Assembly: GCA_029168955.1 (NCBI GenBank)
Contig: JAPDOI010000009.1
Span: 1,550,001 to 1,614,000, forward strand
Reading direction: 5' to 3'
Source of the DNA: Aplectana chamaeleonis
Taxonomy: Eukaryota > Nematoda > Chromadorea > Rhabditida > Cosmocercidae
DNA: 64,000 bases
Shown one piece after another: positions 11,583-23,300 of this stretch. The notes beneath the pieces are model-generated. The model was not told where the DNA came from. It worked only from the letters and a program-made list of their open reading frames with translations, and did no database searches. Every line of letters starts with the position of its first letter. Positions within the stretch are counted from its first letter, which is position 1. A program made the position numbers and the translations under genes.

Positions 11583-12130
11583 TAAGGCAGTGTTCACGAT
11601 AAAAAACCGTATTATAGTTTTCGATGCTTTTGGGAAAGTATGTCCACTAAGAAGAGGTTGATAGGGAAAAGTCCCCACAGAAAACTCAAATACCGGAGAA
11701 AAATTGTTTAAAGAAATCTCTGAAACAATACTTGTGCCTGTTTGTGTTTCGGGAGACTGCGGACAACGCATCAATCTGACGTCGGGGAAATGGTGCTTCA
11801 GAATTCTTAGGTAAGTGGCTTTGCTTTCTGTTTCCGGTACCAAAATTCTTTGAAAATAAGAGGGGTCACTGTACATGCTGGGATGCTAAAACCTTTCGCG
11901 ATGAATAATATACGAAAAAAACAGTGCCTAATCCTACGGTGAAACAAACGCATGACAACTGTTACAGGACGTGGGCGGAGTGAACCGATAGGCCGGCTGG
12001 ACCGCAGGATTTCGACCCACTTCCTGCCCGTTTTTGGCCGTTCTTTGTTCACTGACTTGCTTAGATAGACCCTAAGCTCACGTTTCTGCGAAGAAACGGG
12101 AAGATTTTTACACGTAAACACTGCCTTTGA
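11583..12130. mobile_element. MITE with GGCAGTGTTCACG ends, copy 3
   Basis: The left end reads CTAAGGCAGTGTTCACGATA, and the right end is a diverged complement (AAACACTGCCTTTGA). Its interior is related to 31225-31795, a more decayed copy. It abuts the large palindrome that starts at 12131. Confidence 0.7.
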
Positions 12131-12543
12131 TTGAAATGTTTATTGTCCAAAAGAGGCTCGAAATCTGCAAATGTTCGCGAAATTTCGTCGAGAAAAAGTG
12201 TCTTCCAAAAACTCGCAAAACTTCCTTTTTGAACTTCTGCTCTCTGGTTAGCTTTCGGTGCATAGCACCTTCTTCAGATCTGGTTTGTCGCTGTTGTGAC
12301 TGAGAGCCGCAACCACTAAAAAACGGTTTGTTAAAAGGTTTAAAAGGTTTTTTAGTGGTTGCGGCTCTCAGTCACAACAGCGACAAACCAGGTCTGAAGG
12401 TGCTATGCACCGAAAGCTAGCCAGAGAGCAGAAGTTCAAGAAGGAAGTTTTGCGAGTTTTTTGGAAGACACTTTTTCTCGACGAACTTTCGCGAACTTTT
12501 GCAGATTTCGAGCCTCTTTTGGATAATAAACATTTCAATCAAC
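12131..12543. repeat. Long near-perfect palindrome, arms about 195 bp
   Basis: The left arm (about 12131-12325) and right arm (about 12347-12543) are almost exact reverse complements. They share TTGAAATG ends, GAGGCTCGAAATCTGCAAA, TGCATAGCACCTTC and GGTTGCGGCTCTCAGTC. The loop is about 20 nt and rich in AAAAGGTTT. Few mismatches are visible, which implies a recent insertion or ongoing arm correction. Confidence 0.85.
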
Positions 12544-13423
12544 AATGAGGCTCCGCGATAGCAATATACTGCCTTTAATATTTTAACAGTTCCAACTTTG
12601 AGGCGCAAAACTGAAACTCTGCTCAGAGTTCCAGACGTCCTCTATCGGTAGGATATAATTTTTGTTTCCTACATAACGATTAACACGGTTTTCATTTCTA
12701 CTTCCCAGAGGGTATGATTTGATTTGCGCCAAAAAATTCGTTTTAATCATGAAGCAAACCCCCAGAACGGCTGAGAACTCTCCGGAAACTCGTGGCCAAA
12801 GAGAAAGTCTAATTTTGAATGTGTAGAAATCTAAATATTTTAGAAAACAGCGGGTAAAACAAAAGAAATAAGTACCTTAGAATATTGCCATCAGTCTATC
12901 ACATCTCCAATTCGTGCACTTTTTAGAGCTCCTTTCCTCTTAAATTCTGGAAATTGTGTTAGAATGAGCACTGCTCATCGAAACAAACACACGAAGAACA
13001 TAAAAAGACTAAAAATTTAAAAGAAAAAGCAATTGCTATTCAGAAAAACGTGAATTTTTTTCAGCTGATACGACGCGTCGCAGCCGCGGCGCGTGACTAT
13101 GCCGTTGGCTGTGGAGCGCGTTATTGCGAACAGATTTTAATTCTCTTTCGGCTCAGCGCAGCGTGGCGTTTCGTGAAGGTGCTAAAGATAAGATCGTGAT
13201 CTGAGGAACATTTTAGGAGCTGCTGAAGTTTCACTCATTGTCAGAAGAACAACTTGGAACTCTTTGAAACTCGGGATACCGTCTCTTTTTGACGAATTTA
13301 TTCGGTGTGCTGGTCTTCGCTTCACAATGGGCCACAGTAGGAGGTATACTTTAGTCAATCCAAGTTTCAGATTTATCTGATATCTTTCACATACTCTGAG
13401 ATTTATCTGATATCTTTCACATA
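12544..13423. other. Intergenic, no gene seen
   Basis: The only structure noted is a two-copy tandem duplication of a 30-bp unit (TTTATCTGATATCTTTCACA...) at about 13371-13431, abutting the next MITE. Confidence 0.4.
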
Positions 13424-13858
13424 CTCTGAGAGTTTTGGCCGCGAAATAGCGGGGAAATAGCCCCAGGCACCTCAACGGCTCCTGGTGGGCTATTTCTCGG
13501 CTTTTCACGGAACGGACAAGAAGTAGCCGAGAAATAGCCGAGTTTAACCGAGAAATACTCAGAAGTAAACAAAATTGACCAAGACGCAACCGTCGCCGGC
13601 TCGCCGAGCCACCATCTGGGGCCGCCAGCGCTTGGGCGGGGCTTCCAGAGGCTGAACGAGGTCCAAGTACCTCAAACTTGGGTAATTGAACCAACCGAGG
13701 TGCTGACATCTGAACCATGCCTCTGGAATGCTCCGTATATCTACAGTGAGAGCATTATTTCTCGGCTATTTCGTGGCGAGCATTATTTGGCGGCTGTTTT
13801 GCGGCTATTACGCGGCAAGCAGGCATTTCTCGGCTATTTCTCGGCCGAAACTCTCAGA
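13424..13858. mobile_element. MITE with CTCTGAGAGTTTTGGCCGCG ends, copy 1
   Basis: The terminal inverted repeats run CTCTGAGAGTTTTGGCC inward. Subterminal GAAATAGCC/GGCTATTTC motifs are repeated in both arms, and the core contains AAGTACCTCAAACTTGGGTA. Other copies are at 17798-18320 and 30634-31072. The open frames inside are mirror images of one another. Confidence 0.85.
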
Positions 13859-14559
13859 TTAGAGATTTTTACACGAGCTAAGCATCAATGCGACGCAAGT
13901 TCTTTTTAATTTCGAAAACAAAATCTGATAGATTACTCGTTGGCACGCATTTTTTATGATTTTGTTTCTAAAAATCACCCCAAAAGAAGGTTGGACAGAA
14001 TCGGGGAGCGGCGCTCTCTACCGCTCAATTATCGGACACTCAAAGGTTTCCGACAGCTTGATTTGCTATGCAGGGGGAATATAAACAGACAATGAGATCT
14101 AATAGTGGCAAAGTTGAGGGTTCTTAACTGAAAATCACTAAAATATGTAGAAATTTTCAGATGAACAATCAGAATTGCAGAGTACTCCAGAGCAGCAGAG
14201 GCGAATATGGCAGAGGCGAAGTGGGCGAAAAATTAATGAACTATCAGTGTATTAACCCTATGGCATCGTTAGTGACCCCGCCCAATTCCCTAATTTTTAC
14301 AACAAAGATCTCTCTAGATGAGAATTAATCTCACAGGCACATTTGGCGATTTTCGCATAAGTTTTTTTTGCTTCCTGCATCAGGCCCCCATCAGAGTCGA
14401 CCGAAAACCGGCCGTCCCAGTACCACCCGGTCGATATCTATGAGACACACGCAGAAGGGGAAGAAACGACGTGATGAAAATCATCCTCAAGTGATAAAAT
14501 TCCTTATTCTGTATGTCGTCCTTGGTCGTATCAGGTAGATTTTTATCATTCCAGACGGT

Positions 14560-14870
14560 TTTTCTCAGACATTGGGATTGGCGGACCGCCGGCACCTGCT
14601 TGGCGAGCAAAAACTATTCCCGGTGTCGAACAGTCATTAGCCGGCGGTCCACCAAAACCCTGCCAGCGGTCCGCCAAGACGTTGGCCGACCGCTGGCAGT
14701 CTCTTGTCTGATATCTGGCAGCCCGCTGTTGAGCAATCATTTGCCAGCGGTCCGCCAGTCTCTTGGCAGATCGATGAATCGGGGTGGGTCCCTCAGCGCA
14801 GATCGTTGCGTAGGAGATCGCCTACGCAACGGTCTGAGGTAAGGCACCCACCCACCCCACCTTCCCCCTG
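14560..14870. repeat. Palindrome-rich repeat (CCAGCGGTCCGCC units)
   Basis: The motif CAGCGGTCCGCCA recurs, mostly as imperfect inverted pairs. It is followed by a perfect hairpin, CGTTGCGTAGG / CCTACGCAACG, at about 14805-14832. Confidence 0.55.
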
Positions 14871-14880
14871 GAGTGACTTC

Positions 14881-15052
14881 AGGGGTGCGTTCCAAGAATG
14901 TTTCCACGATGCCGTGGGAGGGCAAATAGCCTTTCCATGACCAAACTTGTTTACCAGGGCCACGAATTGTAACTGATAATTGCTTCCACGTCGCCGTGGC
15001 TAAGTTTCCATGGAAGCGTTTTGTCATGGGAATGTTCTTGGAACGCACTCCT
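14881..15052. mobile_element. Short MITE with AGGGGTGCGTTCCAAGAA ends
   Basis: AGGGGTGCGTTCCAAGAATG at the left and its diverged complement (AATGTTCTTGGAACGCACTCCT, with one inner difference) at the right bound 172 bp. Subterminal TTTCCA/TGGAAA segments are also inverted. Confidence 0.7.
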
Positions 15053-15327
15053 GGTCACCTTCCAGGGCCGGCATCAAAGTGCCGAGTGAGCACTTATTGG
15101 ACTGAATCGCCTATAAGGCCTATATACCAGCTGAGCTTATCAATGAAATCAGAGATGAAACTATAACATGTTAAGAGCCCTCTCTCGAGTGCTAGCCTTG
15201 TGACGACACCAGCGCCAAGCGAAGGCCACTGGGCGGTTAAGCGCCAACCGAGGGCCGACTGGTGGATAACTGCGTTTTCATGCACTCGGGAATTTCGAGG
15301 TGTGATCGTCTTGTCAGTTGAATGCAA

Positions 15328-15628
15328 GTTATCACGCAGCTTTCAGGCAGCTGACACATTTTCGCCAACGGTCCGCCGCTCGCACTAATTGAGATGCCAA
15401 GTATGAGCCAGCTGTCGGCTTCGTGATTACCGATTGCCAGCTAAATGCCAGTTATCATTCAGCTGTTAGGCAACTGGCACATATTCGCCAGCCGTCCGTC
15501 GCTAGCATTAAATGACATGCCGAGTGTATGCCAACTGTTGGCCTCGTGATTGCCATTGGCCAGCTAAATGCCAGCTGTACCCCAGCTGTTGAGCAACTGG
15601 CGAACTTTTGCCAGCGGTCCGCTGCTCC
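15328..15628. repeat. Tandem repeat, about 122-bp unit, 2.5 copies
   Basis: Units beginning AGTTATCA / AGTTATCATTCAGCTG / AGCTGTACCCCAGCTG start near 15327, 15449 and 15573. Each contains GCCAGC(G/C)GTCCG and GGCTTCGTGATT-like blocks. Confidence 0.6.
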
Positions 15629-16000
15629 CAAAGTCTGAGAACTCGAGAGTCAAAGCTAAGCTTGCTCGGATGAGTCCGGGCGGAGTAAGCAGCGGAGCGG
15701 TCGGTCATGGCAAAATATAACAGTGATAAGGAGATTTCGACATGATAAGCCCGATAAGCTTCATTTCGACCGTCTCAAAATTAGACAACTATGCTATAGA
15801 TAATATTGAGAGCTGGAAAAGCGTGGGGTGAATAGAGGAAAAGGCGCAAACTCCCCGTTTTTTAGCCGCGTTGAGTCAGAATCTCTTCAACACTGGGGAG
15901 AGCGCTCCCTACAATTGAAGGCTAAAATGTAAAACTTGTTCCTATATTTCCTTCTTGGAACCTAAAACTCAACTTGAAAAATTTTGTTCAAACAAATACT

Positions 16001-16274
16001 GTGCTTATCTGGGTCTAAATCCGGTCCGCAATTGCGTCTCGACACGCTTTGCGGCCGCACGCTCCCGAGTCAAAAAAACTTCCAGCGCCGTAGCTGCCAA
16101 TCTGCTGACTCTAGGTGGGTTTTGGAAACTGGAAACTAAGAAAAATTGGAGAAAATTGTATAAGAAACCACATCGAGTCGGCTTTGGCGCTGGAAACCCG
16201 ACTGACTCGAGCGCGTGCGGCCGCAAAGCGTGTCGAAACGCAAATGCGGACCGGAATTTGGCCCAGATAAGCAC
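16001..16274. mobile_element. MITE with long inverted ends (GTGCTTATCTGGG), copy 1
   Basis: The roughly 70-bp ends are inverted. They share GGTCCGCAATTGCGTCTCGA-like sequence, GACACGCTTTGCGGCCGCAC and CGAGTC. A second copy lies at 57590-57866. The open frames here are the two strands of the palindrome. Confidence 0.8.
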
Positions 16275-16549
16275 ACTAAAATCATGCACGATGGGTGTAA
16301 CACCCCTGAAGTTACACCAATTTCAGGTGCGTTTCTTTGGCATTTCCGCATCATCTAAGCTCTACCCTGAGGCCAAAAATTTGTGTTAGCAAGTAATCTC
16401 GACATAAAAAATTGTCAAGAGCACATACTCAAAGGCAGCATACATGCTCAAAAATGATATCGATTTTATGGCATCAATCAAAAATTTGGAGCTGGTAGTA
16501 TTTTAAAATCACGCAAAAAATCGACGAAAATGCGATGCAAATATAGAAA

Positions 16550-17020
16550 CAACGAGTAGTTCCTGTATTGGGGTGGAAGTGGACGAGTTACACCGCAGCA
16601 TACACGCTTGGTTAAAATAGCGAAGTTAGTAATGAAATGTTCAACACAACGGAGCCAATAGACTCTGAAGGCCTGTACTAGAACACATACGTCGTTGAGA
16701 GCATAAAAAACTGCCCAGAGTGACTGTATTCTAGCTATCGACTGGGACGAGTTTGTATTCGAGGGCGGGAACTGTAGAGAGAGTGGGCGGAGACTGTACG
16801 TTTCGATACCTCAATAGGACTCACGCACGGTCATTTCGGCTGATTTTTGACGCTTGCAACGATGTGAGCATTCTATTAGGAGCCGCACAGCTCAGTTGAG
16901 GTCCCTATTTCAACCACTTTTGCGAGTATGTATGCTGCATTAAATCCTAACCGACGTACACCTTGAACACGTCTCTTATCCTCATAGGAAGTATTCGACA
17001 GATACTACACACCTGACAGG
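16550..17020. repeat. Dispersed repeat with GACGAGTTACACCGCAGCAT, inverted copy
   Basis: GGACGAGTTACACCGCAGCA and GGGACGAGTTTGTATTCGA occur here. In the opposite orientation they occur at about 31985-32310 and 38815-39110, in the same order and with similar spacing. This is a moderately diverged repeat family with no gene. Confidence 0.6.
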
Positions 17021-17260
17021 GATCAACGCATTGGAAGAGCACTTGAAGCAGCTTTATCTAATCAGGCACAAACATATGGAAAGGTCAAATATCATTTACA
17101 GTTCGTTCACACGTAAACGGTCAAGCTCCACCTGTTGTTCTATAATTCATCAGAAAATGACACAAATAGGAGAAGGTACCCCACGATGTACAGCTTTCCA
17201 CCATAAATGCATGTAGATCAAATCCCGTATCGCATGTCCAACGGTAGCTTGGGCTGACAT

Positions 17261-17390
17261 CTAGGCAGTTGCCTTCTCCCGCATATATTCGTCGGTGATC
17301 ACCGGCGGATCCTGTCGATCGTACAGCATGAACGAGGCGAATAGTATAGTACAGACGATGAACGCCCACATAATCATCTTCTCCATCATT
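17261..17390 (-). CDS. Channel exon 16: M4 and C-terminus
   Basis: The exon encodes [20 protein letters not shown], then [16 protein letters not shown].., and stops at TAG (17263-17261). The TTTTTTTCAG acceptor completes the split Arg codon. No AATAAA signal was seen just downstream, so the 3' UTR end is unknown. Confidence 0.95.
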
Positions 17391-20300
17391 CTGAAAAAAA
17401 AACAGACTATTTATTTTCTAAACATTTTTTCACGTCTCTGCCTCAAACTGCTAATCCTGATTCTAGTGACTGGCATCAAAGCATATAAGTACAAGTCACC
17501 CCAAACGGGATTGTCCGTATTCTACTGAGGACCTGTCGGGAACCTGCCGCTTCGGGGCCGAACCAGAGCCGAACCGAAAGATTCCCTGGTAACATCATTG
17601 TGTCGCCAGGGTTTCGCCGAGCCGCCACTGCCTCAATAAGACGAAAATGCCGAAATGCCGGGATTCTGCCGCGAATAAACCGTGATTTTGATCACTGCAT
17701 ACCTAGACTCGAACCATCAATCCTTACCAATCCATCGCTCTGTAGTCCACCGCGTTACTAATCGAGATGTTTCCACTGTTGCACAAGGGCGCCCTTACTC
17801 TGAGAGGCTTGGCCGAGGAAAAGCCACGGATTAGCCGCAAAATGCCTGCTGGCAGCGTAATAGCCGCGAAATAGCCGTCAAATAATGCTCGCCGCGGAAT
17901 AGCCGAGAAATAGCCCCTAAGCAATGATCGCCGCAAGATAGCCGCCAAATAATGCTCGCCGCGAAATAACCGAGAAATAGTGCCCTTCAGGTAGGTGTAC
18001 GGCGCACACCAGAGGCATGATTCAGATGTCAACAACTCCTTCTGTTCAAGTGCCCAAGTTTGAGGTACTTAGACCTCATTTAGCCTCTGGAGGCCCGGCC
18101 CAACCGCTGGTTTCCCCTGATGGTGGCTAGGCGAGCCGGAGACAGTTACGTCTTCATCACTTTTAGTTACTTCTCGTAATTTCTCTGTTATTCCCCGGCT
18201 ATTTCTCGGCTAATTCTTGCCAGTTCCGTGAAAAGCCTAGAAATAGCCGGAAAATAGCCCACCAGAAGCCGCTACGGCGCCTGGTGGGCTATTTCTCGAC
18301 TATTTCCCGGCCAAAACTCTAATAGTATTGCAATGATAGCTGTGTTATCGCGAGATTCTCTCGGTGAATATGCGGCGAAATTCTCGGTGCGGCTATTTCG
18401 TGGTATTTTCGTAGAAGTATCGCGGGAATTTTGCGACCAATTCGCAACACACGCCTCTCATTAGAAAGGCTTTATTTGCGCGGTGTTTTCGCAAGCAGCG
18501 GTATTTTGGCAGAGAATTCGCGTCATTTTCGCAATAATTTCCCGGTATTTGGTGGTAATATTGTTGTGTTTCCGCAGCCGATTCGTGGCCGACGTCCCTC
18601 ATCAAATTGGGGTTATTCTCGCGGGGTTTTCGCAAGTTACGGTAGATTTGCGGCAGACTTCTCGCTAGGTTCGCGTCGTTTTGGTGTATTTTCTCGGAGA
18701 TTTCGCGATAATATCACTTTTTTCGTGGTCAGTTCGTGGCAGACGTCTCTTGTTAAACTCGCGTTTTTTCGCAATGCCTGCGCAAGTCGCGGTAAATTCG
18801 CGGTAGACTTTTCGGTTTAATCGCGTCATTCTTGCGATAATTTCTTGGTAGTTTTGCGGTAGAATCACTGTGGTTTCGCGGCTCATCCGTGAAAGTTGCG
18901 TCTCGCTAAACTCGCTAAAATCGCGTTACTTCCGCCCTGTTTTCGGAATTCACGGTATTTTTGCGCCAAGTTATTGAGAGACTTCTGGTGAATTTGCCTC
19001 ATTTTCATGGTGTAAACCCGGTATTTTGGTGGTAGTATTGCGATATTTTTGCGATCAATTTACAACAGACGCCTCTTGTCAAACTCGCGTTTTTATCGCG
19101 GTGTTTTTGCAGGCCGCGGTATTTTCGTGGTAAAGTCGCGGCTACACTTCCCCGGAAAATTGAGTGATTTTTGATACAACTTTCCGGTATTGTAGTGGTA
19201 ATATCGCGGTGTTTTCGCGGCCAAATCATGGCAAACGCCTACCCCTTAAGTTCACGTTATTTTCGTGATGTTTTTCACAAGCCGCGGCGTTTTCTTGCAG
19301 TAAATTTGCGGCAGACTTTTTCGCTAAATGTGAAATTTGTGTCACCTTCGCGACAATTTCCCGACTTTTGATGGTCATCTCGCTGTATTTCCGCAGCCGA
19401 CTAGCGGTAGACGTCACTCGTTAAAGTCGCAGTGTTTTCGGGGTGTTTTTGCTAGTTGCAATATTTTCGCGGCCGATTCGCGGCAGACTTCTTGGCAAAT
19501 TCGGGTAATTTTGCTACCAATTTCCGGTATTTTTGCGGTAAATCCGCGGCTACACTTCTCAGGAAAATCAAGCGATTTTTGATGCAACTTTCCGGTATTT
19601 TAGTGGTTATATCGCGGTGTCTTCGAGTCCGATTCGTGGCAAATGCCTCTCGTTAAATTCACGTTATTTTCGCGGTAAATCTGTGGCAGACTTTCGGTTT
19701 ATTCAAGTCGTTTTCGCGGTGATTCCGCGGCATTTTCGTAATAAAATCGCGGCATTTTTGGGACCAAATCGCCAGAGAGGCGTACCCTAAAATTTTCATT
19801 TTCGTCGTGTTTTCGTATCTAATTTTCGGAAGACTTCTTGGGAAATTCGTGTCACCTTCGCGATAATTTCCAGATACTTGGCTGTTATCTCGCTGTATTT
19901 TCTCTTCTTTTTTTCTGACTCGCGGAAGACGTCACTCGTTAAAATCAAATCGCGTTGTTTTGGGGGTGTTTTCGCTAGTTGCGGTATTTTCGCGGCCGAT
20001 TCGTGGCAGACTCCTTGACAAACTCGGGTGATTTTGCGGCATTTTTCAGGTTTTGTTTTCGTGATAATATCGTGGTATTTTCGAGGCAAATTCGCGGCGG
20101 ATTCTTTTTTGAAATTCGCGTTACTTTCGCAAGTCGCGGCACATACCTTCACGTCAAAGTTTCGCTAAAACCATATTCGCGGTGAATTTTCGGCATATTT
20201 CAGGCAATCCCTCTCAGAGAACTAAGTCATACCTAGCAAGCATTTGCCATTCCCGCCGAATCCGTTTCATGTGTTCCTGCACCAGCATCTCTTGCCTGAT

Positions 20301-23300
20301 CGCCTGGATGCCTTCCAGAACATCGATGACAATGTTGTGTAGAACTGGGTCGTTGATTTTGTGCACAGTGTCATCCGTTACATCGTCGCTATCGATTAGG
20401 GGCAGTTTGTGATGCTAAAACACACTGATTAAGCAGGGAACAGTTGTCCGTAATCTTATAAGAAATCCAACCCTTGGCTCGTCCGTCTTCAGCAATTTCT
20501 GTTGGAAATTTATAAAGTTATTAGCGAAGGTCTTCTTCAGCTCCGATAACTTGTCCTGTAAACTAACACGGATTGAAAAACTTTTTTTTTCATTAATTTC
20601 AACTTATTATTTAGAATGTCTTCTCACATATTTCTTCAATCGCATTTTGATCGTCTCCTGAGTATTCATGAGTTCCTTGCCGAAAAACCACTGCAGCAGC
20701 GACGACTTGTTGACCCGTATGGATAGCAGAAAGCTACGAACTCGACGAGAAATTGGCTGACCCTGCAGAAAAAAATACATTGGTAACCCATTGGAAAGTA
20801 TGATCAGTATGATATGTGTAATGTATTATTCAACGGAGTTCATAGGCACGCAAGTTCCAGTCATCATTGGGCGTCACGTGCTGCGTCACGCTATCATGTG
20901 CGGGTGAGGTGCTAATCATACTCCTCAGAGCCAGCGCGGCACGCGCGTGACGTACGGACGTGGCGTTAGAGTATGAATACTTTCTACGCGCGTCACGCGC
21001 TCGCCCGCTGCATCCACGTCGTTGGTCTCTTCAGGGGCTTAGGGGTGACTGACTCCAAACACTGGTACCAAGTTTTTTGCATTCCGCATTCCACTAGGAA
21101 CCTCTTTACTGGAACGATATAGTCGTTTTTGCAGCACGAAGCCACATGCTATTCTATTCTAACAAACCGTTCTCCAGTGGAAACCGAAGTCCTGGCTCTG
21201 AGAAATATTGTCGCGACTCCCTTGAGACAATTTGCCGCGTCAGCGCCGGGAAAGTACCGCGACCCTCGACTGTGCCGCGATAGTTCCACAACAGTACCGC
21301 AGCGGCCCCGTGATCAGACGATTTTGTTGCAGTGTCTCTAGCCTCGACATCGCCGCGATAGTACCGCCGCGGCTCCGCGAGGATGCAGCAGCGAACCCGC
21401 GTGGAGTGCGATGTACTGTACTGTGTGGTGAAACCAAATTGCAGCCGGTTCAATTACCCAAGTTTGAGGTACATTCCGTATTTCCTCAAGCGCAAAAAAC
21501 GGCGGTCACCTCTTTCCTTATCAGACAGAGAGAGTAACAACCACAGGTGCTTATTTTCGCTCTACGGCCACCCAAGTTGTATTGTAATTCTTAAATAACT
21601 TCATACAAGATACTGTTCCGGAGCCGCGGCGGCACTATCGCGGAACCGCAGCAACACCGCCGCGTTGCCGCTACGGCTCCGCGGTAGTGCTGCCGCGGCT
21701 CCGCGATAGTGCCGCTTCGGTGCCTGTAGGCTCCGAAGCGGCACTATTGCGGAGCCGCGGCGGCAAATTCTCTGAGTCCTCCGGTTCGGCGCCGGCAGGC
21801 GGTACAGCGCGCATAGGGCAAGGACGCAGAGTGTGAATGAAGGCTCTCTGCGCTCTAGAAAAAACCACTCGATTAAAACAGAGTATATGTACGCCGAGTT
21901 CACAAAAAAAAGCCTCCTATTAGAATCCTCAGAACTATTCTTACCGTGTTGCCCTGCATCTGGATTCCCAGTGTAAACGTAGTGCAGTAAGTGGCAAGAA
22001 ACATTATGAATATAAGACCAATATAATATTGACCTGAAAATAGTACTTCGAACTATTTGGGAACTGCGGAGTGTATCTTGAGTTATCACCACCAAACTCA
22101 CCCAATAATGGAACTGAGTTCGATGTGGCTGGCAGTTTGTCGGAGACCATCATGACTGAAAATCGGCAATTTTAGGTACACACACAGTTAGCTCTGCGGC
22201 TCGTCTCCTCTAGAGAAAAAAACGTTTGAATCTCACCCACGGCTGGCGCGGCCGTCGCGTGCGCCGACCCGCTAAAGGATTCAACACGTGAGAAGAGCGT
22301 AGCTGACCTCACCGCCAGCCGCCGGCGTGATTTAAACCGCCCACGCCAGCCGCGGTTGAGATTTAAATGTTTTTTCTTAAAGAGGCAAGCTACGGACCTG
22401 ACTGTATAGACAGAAACGTAGGTTCAAGGCAAGTTACTTACGTATAATGGCCAGAGACAGTAAAGCAGTCACTCCTAAGCTGACCTAGAACATAATATAC
22501 TTTTTAACTGCAGGAAATTCAAAATAAATACATAAAAATCCCTAAAAAAAATGCGAAATATCCGACTGAATAAAACACTCAAAAATTCGCACGATCCGGA
22601 ATTCCTCATGAGTTGGGCCTTGGAATGAAGTGAGAACTCAGATGTTTGAATAGACACGATAGTCAACACTCAAAAATTGGAATGATGGAATCTTTCTCAA
22701 CAAGCAGTTTGGCTCGACCCCGAGTCTAGATTTCACTGTGCCTTCAGTCTTCTCGAATATCCTACGTACTAGAGTATATCAAACGAATAAAAATTTTCGA
22801 ATATTCGAATAAACGAATAATTCGAAAAATTGACTCTCTCGAATATTCGAATAAACGAATTATTCAAAAAATTGACTTTCCCGAATAATCGAATTATTCG
22901 AATATTCGATTATTCGTTTATTCGCCCGAATATTCGTTTCCCGAATATTCGTTGACATACTCTACTACGTACTGCCCATATTGTATAGTGAAATTTGGGT
23001 ACGCAGTTGCGGACAATCGCCGATGCGACGCGCACTGCAAGCAGTTATCTTGAATTTGCGCGCTGCGACAGCGGCTGTACGCAATTGGGGACCGGAGTTT
23101 CTTATTTGATGAGAAGAGTATTTCTAGAGAAAATCACCCACCTTCTCGGTATTTTCACCCGTGGATGAATGAGGCGTGAAGAAGCCGATCACCGTCACGA
23201 TTGTGATGAATGCGGATGGAATAATCAGTGTGAATAGATAGTAGGACGGGTTGCGTTTGATTGCGAAAAAGTACGAAATGTCCGGATACGGATTCGGGCA

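Noticed and set aside
13182..13718. 178-residue minus frame
   Set aside because: It runs through a MITE and a tandem duplication, and part of it repeats the duplicated 30-bp unit.
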